NCBI GenBank assembly: GCA_028280945.1
Contig: JANQKV010000053.1
Location: 1-64,000, forward strand
Direction of reading: 5' to 3'
Length of the DNA: 64,000 bases
Source of the DNA: Opitutaceae bacterium
GTDB taxonomy: Bacteria; Verrucomicrobiota; Verrucomicrobiia; Opitutales; Opitutaceae
Under the pieces are notes generated by a model. It ran no database searches, was not told the DNA's origin, and saw only the letters and a list, made by a program, of their open reading frames with translations. Below are positions 17,371 through 25,730 of this stretch, one piece after another. Numbering within the stretch: the first letter of the stretch is position 1; each line of letters starts with the position of its first letter. Position numbers and translations under genes: made by a program.

Positions 17371-20196
17371 ATGTCTGAACGCGTCAAAAAGCACACTCTG
17401 GCCCGCCTTAATTTCACCGGCGATGTTTCGGTGGCGGAGCGCACCGCGGCTTGCAAGGCGTTCCTTAAACTCGACCTGGGCATGATCAAGGCGGGCCACG
17501 CCGCCGGTGCTCCGGGCCACCAGACCGCCCGCGCCCTCGCTGCCGGCGTGGATATCATGCTGGTCAAGCTTTTCGACTATGCAATCGGCCGTTGGGAAGC
17601 GGCCCATGGGAAAATGCCCTCGCCTGTGACTTTGGTTGCGCTCGGCGGCTACGGTCGCAGCGAACTCAGTCCGCACAGCGACGTCGACATCATGTTCCTC
17701 TTTCCGACCAAGGCCCGCGCCGCCCTGGTCAAGGATCTGCAGCAGCACCTTTCCGGTGAGATCCTCTACCCTCTCTGGGACTGCGGCCTGAAGGTCGGCT
17801 ACTCGACCCGCACCGTGGAAGAGGTGTTCGCGGAGGCTCGCGGTGAAATCCAGTCAAAAACCGCCTTGCTGGAAGCCCGCCGGGTCGCGGGTTCGAAGTC
17901 ACTCTTCGCCACCTTCCACTCCGCCTACCGGACCTACTATACCCAGGACGATCCGGCCGGCTACATCAGTTCCCGCCTCAAGGATCAGGCCTCCCGCCGC
18001 TCCAAGCATGGAGACACCGTCTTTCTCCAGGAGCCCGATATCAAAAGCGGCGTAGGCGGCCTGCGGGACTATCAAAATACGCTTTGGATGGCGCAGGTGA
18101 AGATGGACATCCGTTCGCTCGATGACCTCGTGACCGAAAACTACCTTCGTCCCAACGAGCTCAAAAACTTCCGCCGCGCCTACCAATTTCTCCTCCGGGT
18201 CCGCGCCGAACTTCACTTCCAAAGCAAGCGGCCCACCGATATGCTTGACCTCGAAGCGCAACCCCGGATTGCGCTGGGACTGGGCTACTCCGAACCCGAC
18301 ATGTTGCGCCGGGTTGAACTGTTCATGCGCGATTACTACCGCGCTGCCCAAACGATTTATCGATCCTCAAAACTCGTGGAAAACCGCCTGGCCCTCACGT
18401 TGGAGGCGCCGCGGAACACCAAGGTGTCCTTTCGTGAAGTCATACGCTCGCGACGCTATGAGCGCGTGAAGCGGGTCGATGGTTTTATCCTGCGCGGATC
18501 CGAGCTCACCGCGGCCTCCGAGCGCACTTTTCGCGATGATCCGGCGAGGCTCATCCGGGTGTTCCGCCATGCGCAAAGCCTCGGGGCCAAGATCCATTTC
18601 GACCTCGAATCGCTGATTCGGGAAGAGTGCTCGTTGATCAATGCCGAAGTGCGTCGATCGACCGATGCCAACACCAGCTTCAAATCGATCCTCCAAGAGG
18701 TGGGGGCGGTGTTTCCGCAGCTCAGCAAGATGCACGAACTCGGCGTGCTGGGACGTTTTATCCCCGAATTCGATGCCCTCACCTGTCTTGTCCAACACGA
18801 GTATTATCACCGCTACACCGCTGACATCCACACCCTGAATACCATCCGGCAGCTCGATCGGGTTTTCACCGAGGGCACCGACACCAACCTCAAATACCGC
18901 CGCGCCCTGCACGAGACGTCGCTCCCCGGACTGTTGTATCTTGTCTTGCTGCTGCACGACATCGGCAAAGCCAAAGGCATCCGCGGGCACGCCGAAAGCG
19001 GGGTGGAGATCGCCGGTCCCATCCTCGATCGGCTCAAGATCTCGCCCCCCAATCAAGAGATCACCAAGTTTATTATTAAAAATCATCTGTTGATGGCACG
19101 CTTTTGGCAGAAACGGGACGTGGATGATCCCGCCACGACCCAAGCTTTCGCTGAACAGACCGACGACGCCGACCTGCTCCGCTACCTCTACGTGCACACT
19201 TATTGTGACGCCTGCGGAACGGCCACGGGGCTTTGGAACAGCTACAAGGACGCCCTCCACACTCAACTCTACCGCGGCACCCTCGATATCCTGGTCCATG
19301 GTGAAAAATTGGCCAAACGCCATCGCAAGAGGTTAAAAATGATCCACCAAGAGCTGCTCTCAATCGAACTCCCGGGGATTGGCCAAGACGAGATCGACGC
19401 CCATTTCAACCTGTTGCCGGATCGTTACTTTCTGAACACCGACAAGACCGAGATCACTCTCCACCTGTCGATGGTCAACCAGCTCCTGCGCTCCATCACT
19501 TCCACGGAGTCCCTGGGCGCGTTGCAGCCCGTTGTCGAATGGCGGGACGATGTGAACCGTTCGTTCACCATCGTGCACGTCGTTACGTGGGACCGGGCCG
19601 GACTGTTCTACAAGCTCGCCGGAGCCTTTAACGTCGCGGGGCTCTCGATCCTCTCGTCGAAAGTCGTATCGCGCACCGACCACATCGCCATCGATACCTT
19701 TTATGTCACCCAGTCCGGAAGTGGTGTGGTCCAAAGCGAAAAAATCCGCGAACGCTTCGACGAGGCACTCAAAAAAGCTTTGGTCGAAAATACCGACCTG
19801 CTGCCGGAGATTCGAGCCGAGGCCGAGAAACAGTCCGCCGCCCATCGCTATACGCGCGACACCGGGCGCGCCGAAATCGTGCAGGCCACCTTCCCCCCGC
19901 AGGTCGATGTTTATCACGAGCTCTCCATGGAGCGCACCATCGTGGAAGTGCAGGCCCCGGACGCCATCGGCCTGCTGTTCCGCTGCGCGCGCGCCATCAG
20001 CGAGCATCAATTCGACATCACGTTTGCGCGGATCGGCACCGAGCGGCACATGGCGATCGACACGTTCTACATCGTCGATGTCAGCTCCGAACCCGTCAGC
20101 GATCCGAATCGCCTCAAGCAGCTGCGCGACGCCTTGCTGGAAATCGTCACGCCCGAAGAGATCCTTGCCGACCAACCCGCCGCTGCGGTCAACTAA
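17371..20196 (+). CDS. glnD: [Protein-PII] uridylyltransferase / uridylyl-removing enzyme
   Basis: A 941-aa nitrogen sensor that uridylylates PII when glutamine is low and deuridylylates it when high. The nucleotidyltransferase motif GGYGRSELSPHSDVD is at residues 92-106. The PII-UTase helical linker includes GVGGLRDYQNTLW. The HD hydrolase has LLLHDIGKAKG at about 527. Two ACT domains lie near the C-terminus (VTWDRAGLFYKLAGAFNVAGL and VQAPDAIGLLFRCARAISEH). ATG 17371 matches the family start, and in-frame upstream starts add unrelated sequence. No glnB or glnK lies beside it. Confidence 0.95.
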   Translation: MSERVKKHTLARLNFTGDVSVAERTAACKAFLKLDLGMIKAGHAAGAPGHQTARALAAGVDIMLVKLFDYAIGRWEAAHGKMPSPVTLVALGGYGRSELSPHSDVDIMFLFPTKARAALVKDLQQHLSGEILYPLWDCGLKVGYSTRTVEEVFAEARGEIQSKTALLEARRVAGSKSLFATFHSAYRTYYTQDDPAGYISSRLKDQASRRSKHGDTVFLQEPDIKSGVGGLRDYQNTLWMAQVKMDIRSLDDLVTENYLRPNELKNFRRAYQFLLRVRAELHFQSKRPTDMLDLEAQPRIALGLGYSEPDMLRRVELFMRDYYRAAQTIYRSSKLVENRLALTLEAPRNTKVSFREVIRSRRYERVKRVDGFILRGSELTAASERTFRDDPARLIRVFRHAQSLGAKIHFDLESLIREECSLINAEVRRSTDANTSFKSILQEVGAVFPQLSKMHELGVLGRFIPEFDALTCLVQHEYYHRYTADIHTLNTIRQLDRVFTEGTDTNLKYRRALHETSLPGLLYLVLLLHDIGKAKGIRGHAESGVEIAGPILDRLKISPPNQEITKFIIKNHLLMARFWQKRDVDDPATTQAFAEQTDDADLLRYLYVHTYCDACGTATGLWNSYKDALHTQLYRGTLDILVHGEKLAKRHRKRLKMIHQELLSIELPGIGQDEIDAHFNLLPDRYFLNTDKTEITLHLSMVNQLLRSITSTESLGALQPVVEWRDDVNRSFTIVHVVTWDRAGLFYKLAGAFNVAGLSILSSKVVSRTDHIAIDTFYVTQSGSGVVQSEKIRERFDEALKKALVENTDLLPEIRAEAEKQSAAHRYTRDTGRAEIVQATFPPQVDVYHELSMERTIVEVQAPDAIGLLFRCARAISEHQFDITFARIGTERHMAIDTFYIVDVSSEPVSDPNRLKQLRDALLEIVTPEEILADQPAAAVN

Positions 20197-20237
20197 CGTC
20201 GATTGCCAAAAAACTGGCCTCGTGTAAGCGCAGTCCC

Positions 20238-21959
20238 ATGCTGTGGTGCGTGGATTTGCCGACCGACCCCCGTGCGTTGAACGCGCTCTACCGGATTGCC
20301 CATCTCGCCGGCAGTCGGGAAGAGCCGCGGACGGTTCTCCGCACGATTTTGGAGGTGGCCATTCAGGCCGTCGGTGGCGCCTCGGGAGATATCTCGTTTG
20401 TTAACCCGGACACCGGACAACTCGAGGTGGAACTCGCCAACTCCCAGGGAACCGTGAGTGACGAGGATCTCAAAATGCGACTCGGTCAAGGCATCACGGG
20501 TTGGGTCGCCTTTCATGGCCAACCCCAACTCGTGCGCGACGTCTCTCTCGACCCTCGTTACGTCAACCTGCGGGACCACGTGCGTTCCGAAATGGTGACG
20601 CCCATGATCGCGGAAAGCGGCCAAGTCATGGGAGTGATCAACGTCGACGGTGACGAGGTGGACGCTTTCACCGAATCTGACCTCGAACTGCTGCTTCTGA
20701 TCACTGATGAAGCCACCCAGGTGATGAGCCGCCATTGGGAAATGCAGAATCTCAGCGGCAAGGCCCGGCAGCTGGAATCCCTCATTACCATCGGCCAGTC
20801 ACTTGTCACTCAGCTGGAGCCGGAAGAACTCTTCGACAGCATCGCCCGCGACGCCCGCCAAATTACCGGACTGCGTGCCTGCGGCCTTTACCTGCACGAC
20901 GACGAGGCGAAAACCGTGCAGCTCGTTGCTTACGACGGGCCAACCCCGGACCTGCGCCCCACGGAGGCCATTCCGCTGGAATCCTGTCTGGTTGCATCCT
21001 CGATCCAAACGCGGAAGACCCTCGAATACGCCAATATCCAGGCTCCGGAATTCGGCGACGTAAACGATCTGCCCCGCGAGCCCGGCTTGCGCTCCATGCT
21101 GGCGACCCCCCTTCTCATCGACGAAGAAGTGATCGGCGTGCTGGTGGTGTTTTCCAGCCAGACCCACCGCTTCAACAACGATGAGAAACGCCTGCTCAGT
21201 GCGCTCTCGAGCCTGGGCGCGGTGGCCCTGCAAAACTCCCGTCTCTATACCCGGGTGTTCCAGAGCGAAGCACACCTCCGCAAGAACGAACAGCTCACCA
21301 CCCTGGGTTTGCTCGCGGCCGAGATCGCTCACGAGATTCGCAATCCGCTTACCGTGCTGAAGCTCCTTTTTGGCACGCTCAAACTGGAGTTTGCCGAGGA
21401 CGACCCCCGGGCCACTGATGCCCGCGTCATCCGCGAAAAACTCAACGAACTCGAGGCCATCGTATCGCGGGTGCTCAACTTCGCCAAAGCCCCTTCCAGC
21501 CTGCATTCACGCTGGAACGTGGCAGACATCGTTGATGACACGCTGGTGCTGATCCGACTCAAACTGACCCAGAGCAAAATCGACCTTAAATTCGAACGCC
21601 CCGGCCAACCACTCATCGTCGACGTGCACAAGGGACAACTGCAGCAGGTCCTGTTGAACCTCCTCCTCAACGCCACTCAGGTCATGCCCCGGGGAGGCAG
21701 GATCACGATCGATACCGCGATGGAAACCCGCCCTGATGGGGGGCGCCAAGTAAGTATCAATGTTTCAGATACAGGCCCCGGCATTGCGGCGGAACTGCGC
21801 GAACGGATTTTTGACTCCTTCCTGTCGGGCCGGCCCGATGGCACCGGACTGGGGCTCGCCATTGCCAAGCGCATCCTGGCCAGCCATCACGGCGACCTTC
21901 TGCTGCGCCGCACCGGACCCGCCGGCACGACCATGAGCATCCTGCTCCCTCTTGCCTGA
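20238..21959 (+). CDS. GAF-domain sensor histidine kinase
   Basis: A 573-aa protein with no transmembrane helix, so it is a cytoplasmic sensor. Two GAF domains lie at about residues 15-165 and 185-340 (GQGITGWVAFHGQPQLVRDVSLDPRYV is typical of the first). The dimerisation/phosphoacceptor H-box EIAHEIRNPLTVLKLLFG is at about 363. The HATPase domain has N-box LLNLLLNATQVMPRGG and G-boxes DTGPGIA and GTGLGLAI. No response regulator adjoins it, so its partner is elsewhere. It lies 41 bp downstream of glnD and could be co-transcribed. Confidence 0.92.
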   Translation: MLWCVDLPTDPRALNALYRIAHLAGSREEPRTVLRTILEVAIQAVGGASGDISFVNPDTGQLEVELANSQGTVSDEDLKMRLGQGITGWVAFHGQPQLVRDVSLDPRYVNLRDHVRSEMVTPMIAESGQVMGVINVDGDEVDAFTESDLELLLLITDEATQVMSRHWEMQNLSGKARQLESLITIGQSLVTQLEPEELFDSIARDARQITGLRACGLYLHDDEAKTVQLVAYDGPTPDLRPTEAIPLESCLVASSIQTRKTLEYANIQAPEFGDVNDLPREPGLRSMLATPLLIDEEVIGVLVVFSSQTHRFNNDEKRLLSALSSLGAVALQNSRLYTRVFQSEAHLRKNEQLTTLGLLAAEIAHEIRNPLTVLKLLFGTLKLEFAEDDPRATDARVIREKLNELEAIVSRVLNFAKAPSSLHSRWNVADIVDDTLVLIRLKLTQSKIDLKFERPGQPLIVDVHKGQLQQVLLNLLLNATQVMPRGGRITIDTAMETRPDGGRQVSINVSDTGPGIAAELRERIFDSFLSGRPDGTGLGLAIAKRILASHHGDLLLRRTGPAGTTMSILLPLA

Positions 21960-21967
21960 ACCTTTTC

Positions 21968-22174
21968 ATGTCTACCACCCGTCATCCCACCGGCGATCCG
22001 GATCGCCAGCGTCTTCTGCTCAAAATCGCGGTCGCCATCCTGTTGGCGGTGGCGTTCATCATTTTGGTGGTGCCGGGACCCATCCCCAAACCCATCCGCA
22101 TCGGTGTCGCTCTCACCGACCTGATCGCCGCAGCCATCATCTGGGTCATGGGACGGCAGAAATTGGGCGAATGA
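21968..22174 (+). CDS. Small membrane protein, function unknown
   Basis: A 68-aa protein with two hydrophobic helices (IAVAILLAVAFIILVVPGPIP and IRIGVALTDLIAAAIIWVMG). It starts 8 bp after the histidine kinase stop and is probably in its operon. I do not recognise the family. A near-identical copy of its 3' half occurs 1.77 kb downstream. Confidence 0.7.
   Translation: MSTTRHPTGDPDRQRLLLKIAVAILLAVAFIILVVPGPIPKPIRIGVALTDLIAAAIIWVMGRQKLGE
22083..22158 (+). repeat. Direct repeat, copy 1 (inside small membrane-protein gene)
   Basis: This 76-bp stretch matches 23854-23929 with 4 differences by manual alignment at a constant offset of 1771. Two of the changes are synonymous. Confidence 0.9.
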
Positions 22175-22214
22175 ATCAGCCGAAGGTCTTCAAATTATGG
22201 AGATCTGACGGGAC

Positions 22215-22430
22215 TGAAGCGAGTGTAAGCACGCGTTGACTGACCAGGGCTTGCACCAAATGGGAGATCGGTAGTGGATCACGCCAGTCGAGGAAGCACT
22301 GCGCCAACTTGCGGCTCCGACTCATCGAGCGATCCAAGTCGCGCAATCGCAACACACTGGTGTGCAAACTCAGGTTTGCTGATGGTCTGATTGAAGCGGA
22401 TCGCGGAAACTTGCTTTCTAGTTTTCGCAC
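22215..22430 (-). pseudogene. IS1380-family transposase N-terminal remnant
   Basis: The minus-strand translation contains VLRLRDLDRSMSRSRKLAQ followed by CFLDWRDPLPISHLVQALV and SQRVLTLAS. In IS1380 transposases the equivalent region reads roughly LLLRELDRRLGL..RLAACFRDHRDP..I.HS...L..QRV..LALGYEDLND. The match stops where GYEDLND should follow. The rest of the gene (more than 300 residues) is absent, so this is a dead fragment. It identifies this stretch as an old insertion site. The remaining bases 22175-22579 hold no other gene that I can support. Confidence 0.6.
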
Positions 22431-22494
22431 CGACTGGTCAGCTTATCTGCTGATCCCCTTCAGCCCTTCTTTAGTGAAATCTGCAGGTTGGGCG

Positions 22495-22526
22495 TTGACA
22501 CTTCGCAGCGATCTCACAGATATATA
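22495..22526 (+). promoter_or_regulatory. Possible sigma-70 promoter for PEP-CTERM gene
   Basis: A perfect TTGACA at 22495-22500 is followed by the AT-rich agatatata, in which TATATA at 22521-22526 could serve as -10 at a long 20-bp spacing. The leader of about 55 bp to the ATG is very AT-rich. Confidence 0.4.
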
Positions 22527-22579
22527 GATCATTGTAAATCATAATCTTAACGTATTTTTAATACTCTTAATAATCAGCC

Positions 22580-23386
22580 ATGACTAGGTCACATATGTCG
22601 CTCACGGCTTTGTTTGCACTCGTTGTCTCTATTGGCTGCGCGCAAACCGCGATTATCACCTACGATGCAACCTCGCTGACTACTGGCACGGCCGTTGGCC
22701 AGACGTGGACCCCGACCGGCACTGGTGTTGCTGCGGGAAATTCTACTAAGTTTTCGTCCGGAACAGTGATCGATAGCGACACTGGTTCTTATTTTAGCCA
22801 GGTTATCAGTGGCGGAAACTCCAGCGATGATATTACTGATATTCCAGGGGCTTTCAGCGCCGTTGATTTCACCTACGAGTTTTGGATCCGTCCGGCCGAT
22901 CTGACCGGTGTTCATAACATCTTCGAAATCGGTGGCTTCACCACTGGAACCGCCATGACGATGTCGGATGCAAATCTTCAGTTTACGATTCGGGCGTCGG
23001 GGTTGGAGGTAGATACGGTGACGCATACGCTGGGCTCTGTTCCCAACGATTTTATTCAGGTTGTCGGCGTTGTGGATGTGACCAACGACATCATGTCGCT
23101 CTACGTCGACGGGACTCTGGTGGACAGTAGCTCAGTTCTGATTTCCTCCACTATCGGTGGCAATTCGGGCGGTTTTGGTGGCACCCCTGGCAATATTGCT
23201 CGACCTGATGGGGGTTGGAATCCGACTGCTTACGATGGTCAGCTGGCACTTGCTCGCTTCTACGATGCAGCGCTGACAGAAACTCAGATCAGCAATCTAT
23301 ACACCGCAGTGGTCCCAGAACCTGGCACCGTTGCACTTTTGTATGGGGTATTCGTATTTACAGCCGTTGTGCTTCGTCGCCGATAG
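22580..23386 (+). CDS. PEP-CTERM-anchored LamG-like surface protein
   Basis: A 268-aa exported protein. The signal peptide (MSLTALFALVVSIGCAQTA; either ATG 22580 or 22595 may be the start) precedes a beta-sandwich of the concanavalin/LamG type (YEFWIRPADLTGVHNIFEIGG, VVDVTNDIMSLYVDGTLV, DGQLALARFYDAALTETQISNLY). The C-terminus VVPEPGTVALLYGVFVFTAVVLRRR is a PEP-CTERM sorting signal: PEP motif, helix, Arg cluster. Such signals are processed by exosortase, which is not encoded here. The gene has its own promoter-like and terminator-like flanks. It sits between the transposase remnant and the duplicated fragment, which suggests it arrived by transfer. Confidence 0.88.
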   Translation: MTRSHMSLTALFALVVSIGCAQTAIITYDATSLTTGTAVGQTWTPTGTGVAAGNSTKFSSGTVIDSDTGSYFSQVISGGNSSDDITDIPGAFSAVDFTYEFWIRPADLTGVHNIFEIGGFTTGTAMTMSDANLQFTIRASGLEVDTVTHTLGSVPNDFIQVVGVVDVTNDIMSLYVDGTLVDSSSVLISSTIGGNSGGFGGTPGNIARPDGGWNPTAYDGQLALARFYDAALTETQISNLYTAVVPEPGTVALLYGVFVFTAVVLRRR

Positions 23387-23403
23387 TTTTGTGTTTTATT
23401 TGA

Positions 23404-23437
23404 GAGCCACTGGATGATTGATGCGCGGTGGCTTTTC
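23404..23437 (+). terminator. Rho-independent terminator-like hairpin
   Basis: Stem arms GAGCCAC and GTGGCTT, with a loop of about 17 nt, are followed by TTTCTATT. It starts 18 bp after the stop codon of the PEP-CTERM gene. Confidence 0.55.
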
Positions 23438-23828
23438 TATTGCACCGGCACTTAAGCGCCACGATTCAATGATTTGTGACCGCTCTCGGTCTGGAGCTTT
23501 TTCCCGCAAAGCGAATGCTCTGTTTCCGCACCTTTTTACCCGCTGCCTTGCCCTTACCGGATAGGGGTGGATGTTGATTTCAGCCATTCTTGGACGGGAG
23601 TCAGAACTCGTGGTCAAAACACCCGAGAGATCATTTTGATATTCACTGTTGATGGGAAAGGAAACGCCACGTTGAGGAGAAGAGAAAAAAGCTTCAGAAG
23701 GCGAAGGTCGTGCTAGGCGGCGTCGGTAGTGGCGCTCGTTCGTCATCGGTGAATTGTTGTTCTCCCGTCGCGAAGCCAAGAAATTCACTTCTCCTGATCG
23801 GCTGTCAGTAAGAGTTTAAGAAATCGAA
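23438..23828. other. Intergenic stretch without recognisable gene
   Basis: About 390 bp between the terminator-like hairpin and the duplicated fragment. Open frames on the minus strand here give Arg/Ser-rich, motif-free translations. I see no RNA gene, repeat or domain fragment. Confidence 0.5.
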
Positions 23829-23945
23829 ATGAGAACGAAATCGGGGGCCCTTGTCCCCAAACCCATCCGCATCGGCGTCGCCCTCACCGACCTGATCGCC
23901 GCAGCCACCATCTGGGTCATGGGATGGCAAAGGATTAATGGATAG
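23829..23945 (+). pseudogene. Duplicated 3' fragment of the small membrane-protein gene
   Basis: A 38-codon open frame (ATG 23829 to TAG 23945). After a new 8-residue start (MRTKSGAL) it reproduces the last helix of the 68-aa protein at 21968 (PKPIRIGVALTDLIAAATIWVMGWQ), with Ile-to-Thr and Arg-to-Trp changes. It then ends differently. The first helix is missing. It may be untranslated debris or a one-helix peptide. Confidence 0.8.
23854..23929 (+). repeat. Direct repeat, copy 2
   Basis: Second copy of the 76-bp segment at 22083-22158 (72 of 76 bases equal by manual count). The two copies bracket the transposase remnant and the PEP-CTERM gene. Confidence 0.9.
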
Positions 23946-24023
23946 CCTCTGACCTCAGGGAGACCGAACGGGAATAAAAGTCCATGCTTTCACTAAACCC
24001 CAACTTCAAGAACACTACGGAAC

Positions 24024-24890
24024 ATGACCAAGAGACGTTTAATTATTCTGGTTTTCTTCATCGCCTCGTTTGCCATGAACGGCCTCCAGGCCGGAGAGAA
24101 AATCAAAGTCCTCGTGGCTGATGGCCCCCAAAGGGCTCACAAATACCAAGAAACGACTCCGGCCTTAATCCGTTTACTCGAAGATGCCTCGCGGTTTGAA
24201 GTGGATCATTCGCATTCCTCATTGGAGAGCGTTGAGGACGGAAGCTACCGGCCCGATTTCAGCGACTACGACGTCGTGGTGATGAACGAGGGTTTCGGAG
24301 CGGCTGATTGGCCCGAGGCGACGCAACGAGACTTTGAAGACTACATGGCGAATGGTGGCGGCATGGTCTCCGTTCACGCCGCGAACAACTGCTGGCCGGA
24401 CTGGAAGGAATACAACAAAATGACCGGGATCGGGGGTTGGTCTGGTCGCAACGAAATGAGTGGACCGTATCTGTATATCAACGACGACGGTGAGATTGTC
24501 CGCGACACTTCTCCAGGGAGGGGCGGATCGCATGGACCGCAGCATGAATTTGAGATCGTGGTCAGAGACCAGGAGCACCCCATCATGAAAGGACTTCCTC
24601 CCACCTTCATGCACGGTCCGGATGAACTTTATGACCGGTTGCGGGGACCAGCGGAGAACGTCACCATTTTGGCCACCGCATACTCGTCAGAAGACAAAAA
24701 GGGCACCGGGCGCCACGAGCCTGCCTTGATGACCATCACCTACGGCGAAGGAAGGATCTTTCACACCATTCTGGGTCATCATGTGGCGCAGATCGAAGAG
24801 GGCAGTTTCGTGACCACTTTTCTACGCGGAACGGAATGGGCTGCGACCGGAGACGTCACGATTCCCGTTCCCGCCGATTTCCCCAATTAG
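24024..24890 (+). CDS. Secreted ThuA-domain protein
   Basis: A 288-aa protein with a signal peptide (MTKRRLIILVFFIASFAMNGLQA) and a class I glutamine amidotransferase-like ThuA fold. Landmarks are KVLVADGPQRAHKY, SDYDVVVMNEGFGA, GGGMVSVHAANN and the His-rich GEGRIFHTILGHH near the end. ThuA proteins are tied to trehalose or other sugar use and some Verrucomicrobiota/Bacteroidota members are secreted sugar-modifying proteins. The activity of this one is not known. It lies 93 bp upstream of a secreted hydrolase and may share its transcript. Confidence 0.88.
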   Translation: MTKRRLIILVFFIASFAMNGLQAGEKIKVLVADGPQRAHKYQETTPALIRLLEDASRFEVDHSHSSLESVEDGSYRPDFSDYDVVVMNEGFGAADWPEATQRDFEDYMANGGGMVSVHAANNCWPDWKEYNKMTGIGGWSGRNEMSGPYLYINDDGEIVRDTSPGRGGSHGPQHEFEIVVRDQEHPIMKGLPPTFMHGPDELYDRLRGPAENVTILATAYSSEDKKGTGRHEPALMTITYGEGRIFHTILGHHVAQIEEGSFVTTFLRGTEWAATGDVTIPVPADFPN

Positions 24891-24983
24891 CGATCATTTT
24901 CGAAAGAACTCGGACGCCTGGGTCCGCTCAACCACGGGAGCCGCTCGGCGCAAATCGAGAGCCGAACAAACCGTTGGAGTGAA

Positions 24984-25712
24984 ATGAAAATACTCATCGC
25001 CCACCTGATCCTCGCCTTGAGCCTGCAGCTGGACGCTGGACCCGTGAGCTTTCCCAGCACGGACGGCGGGGAGGTAGAGGGCCGTGTCTGGGGAGATGGC
25101 ACCGAGGGGCTGGTTCTTGTCCACGGGGGTAAATACACGTGGGAAAGCTGGATTCCCCAAGCCGAGGCCTTCGCCGCACAAGGATTTCACGTGGTCGCCT
25201 TCAATTTTCGCGGACGCGGTGAATCGACCGGTCCCTTGCCCAAACGGTTGCAAAAGGCCGCGGCGGAGGCCGACAGATTGGGTTACTTGGCACCCGTCGC
25301 TCCGCGGCCACACCACCGCGACGTGGAGGGGGCAATTCGGTTTTTACGGGATCAGGGATGTGACCGGGTGAGTGTCGTGGCGGGCAGCATCGGCGGCAGC
25401 GCGGCTACGCTTGTTGGAGAGGACTCAGCCGAGCCGCTGATGGATCGGCTTGTTCTGCTCGCCCCGCCCAACCGGACGAAGGTGGAGCAGCTCCGAGTTC
25501 CCACCCTGTTTGTCACCACCGAGGGTGATCGCCGTGATGAGATCACCGACCTGTTCAACAACACAACCGCACCCAGGCAACTCCTTGTGCTCGAAGGAGG
25601 CGCCCACGCCCAGGCCATCTTCGCTACCAAAGAAGGCAACAAGCTCATCCAAGCGATCGTCTCGTTCTGTTGGTCAGAAACCGAACAGATCGAGACAAAC
25701 AGCAGACAGTAG
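24984..25712 (+). CDS. Secreted alpha/beta hydrolase
   Basis: A 242-aa alpha/beta-hydrolase with an N-terminal signal peptide (MKILIAHLILALSLQLDA). The oxyanion region is LVLVHGGKYTWESW. The nucleophile elbow is VVAGSIGGSAA, in which the first small residue is Ala instead of Gly (AGSIG). The acid is probably in TTEGDRRDE and the catalytic His in EGGAHAQAIF. A dienelactone-hydrolase or esterase role is possible. It converges on the minus-strand gene ending at 25731. Confidence 0.82.
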   Translation: MKILIAHLILALSLQLDAGPVSFPSTDGGEVEGRVWGDGTEGLVLVHGGKYTWESWIPQAEAFAAQGFHVVAFNFRGRGESTGPLPKRLQKAAAEADRLGYLAPVAPRPHHRDVEGAIRFLRDQGCDRVSVVAGSIGGSAATLVGEDSAEPLMDRLVLLAPPNRTKVEQLRVPTLFVTTEGDRRDEITDLFNNTTAPRQLLVLEGGAHAQAIFATKEGNKLIQAIVSFCWSETEQIETNSRQ

Positions 25713-25730
25713 AGTCTTCGGCGCGAAAGA

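Noticed and set aside
23396..23788. 130-codon minus-strand frame
   Set aside because: Arg/Ser/Pro-rich, no motif, and it covers the terminator-like hairpin of the PEP-CTERM gene.
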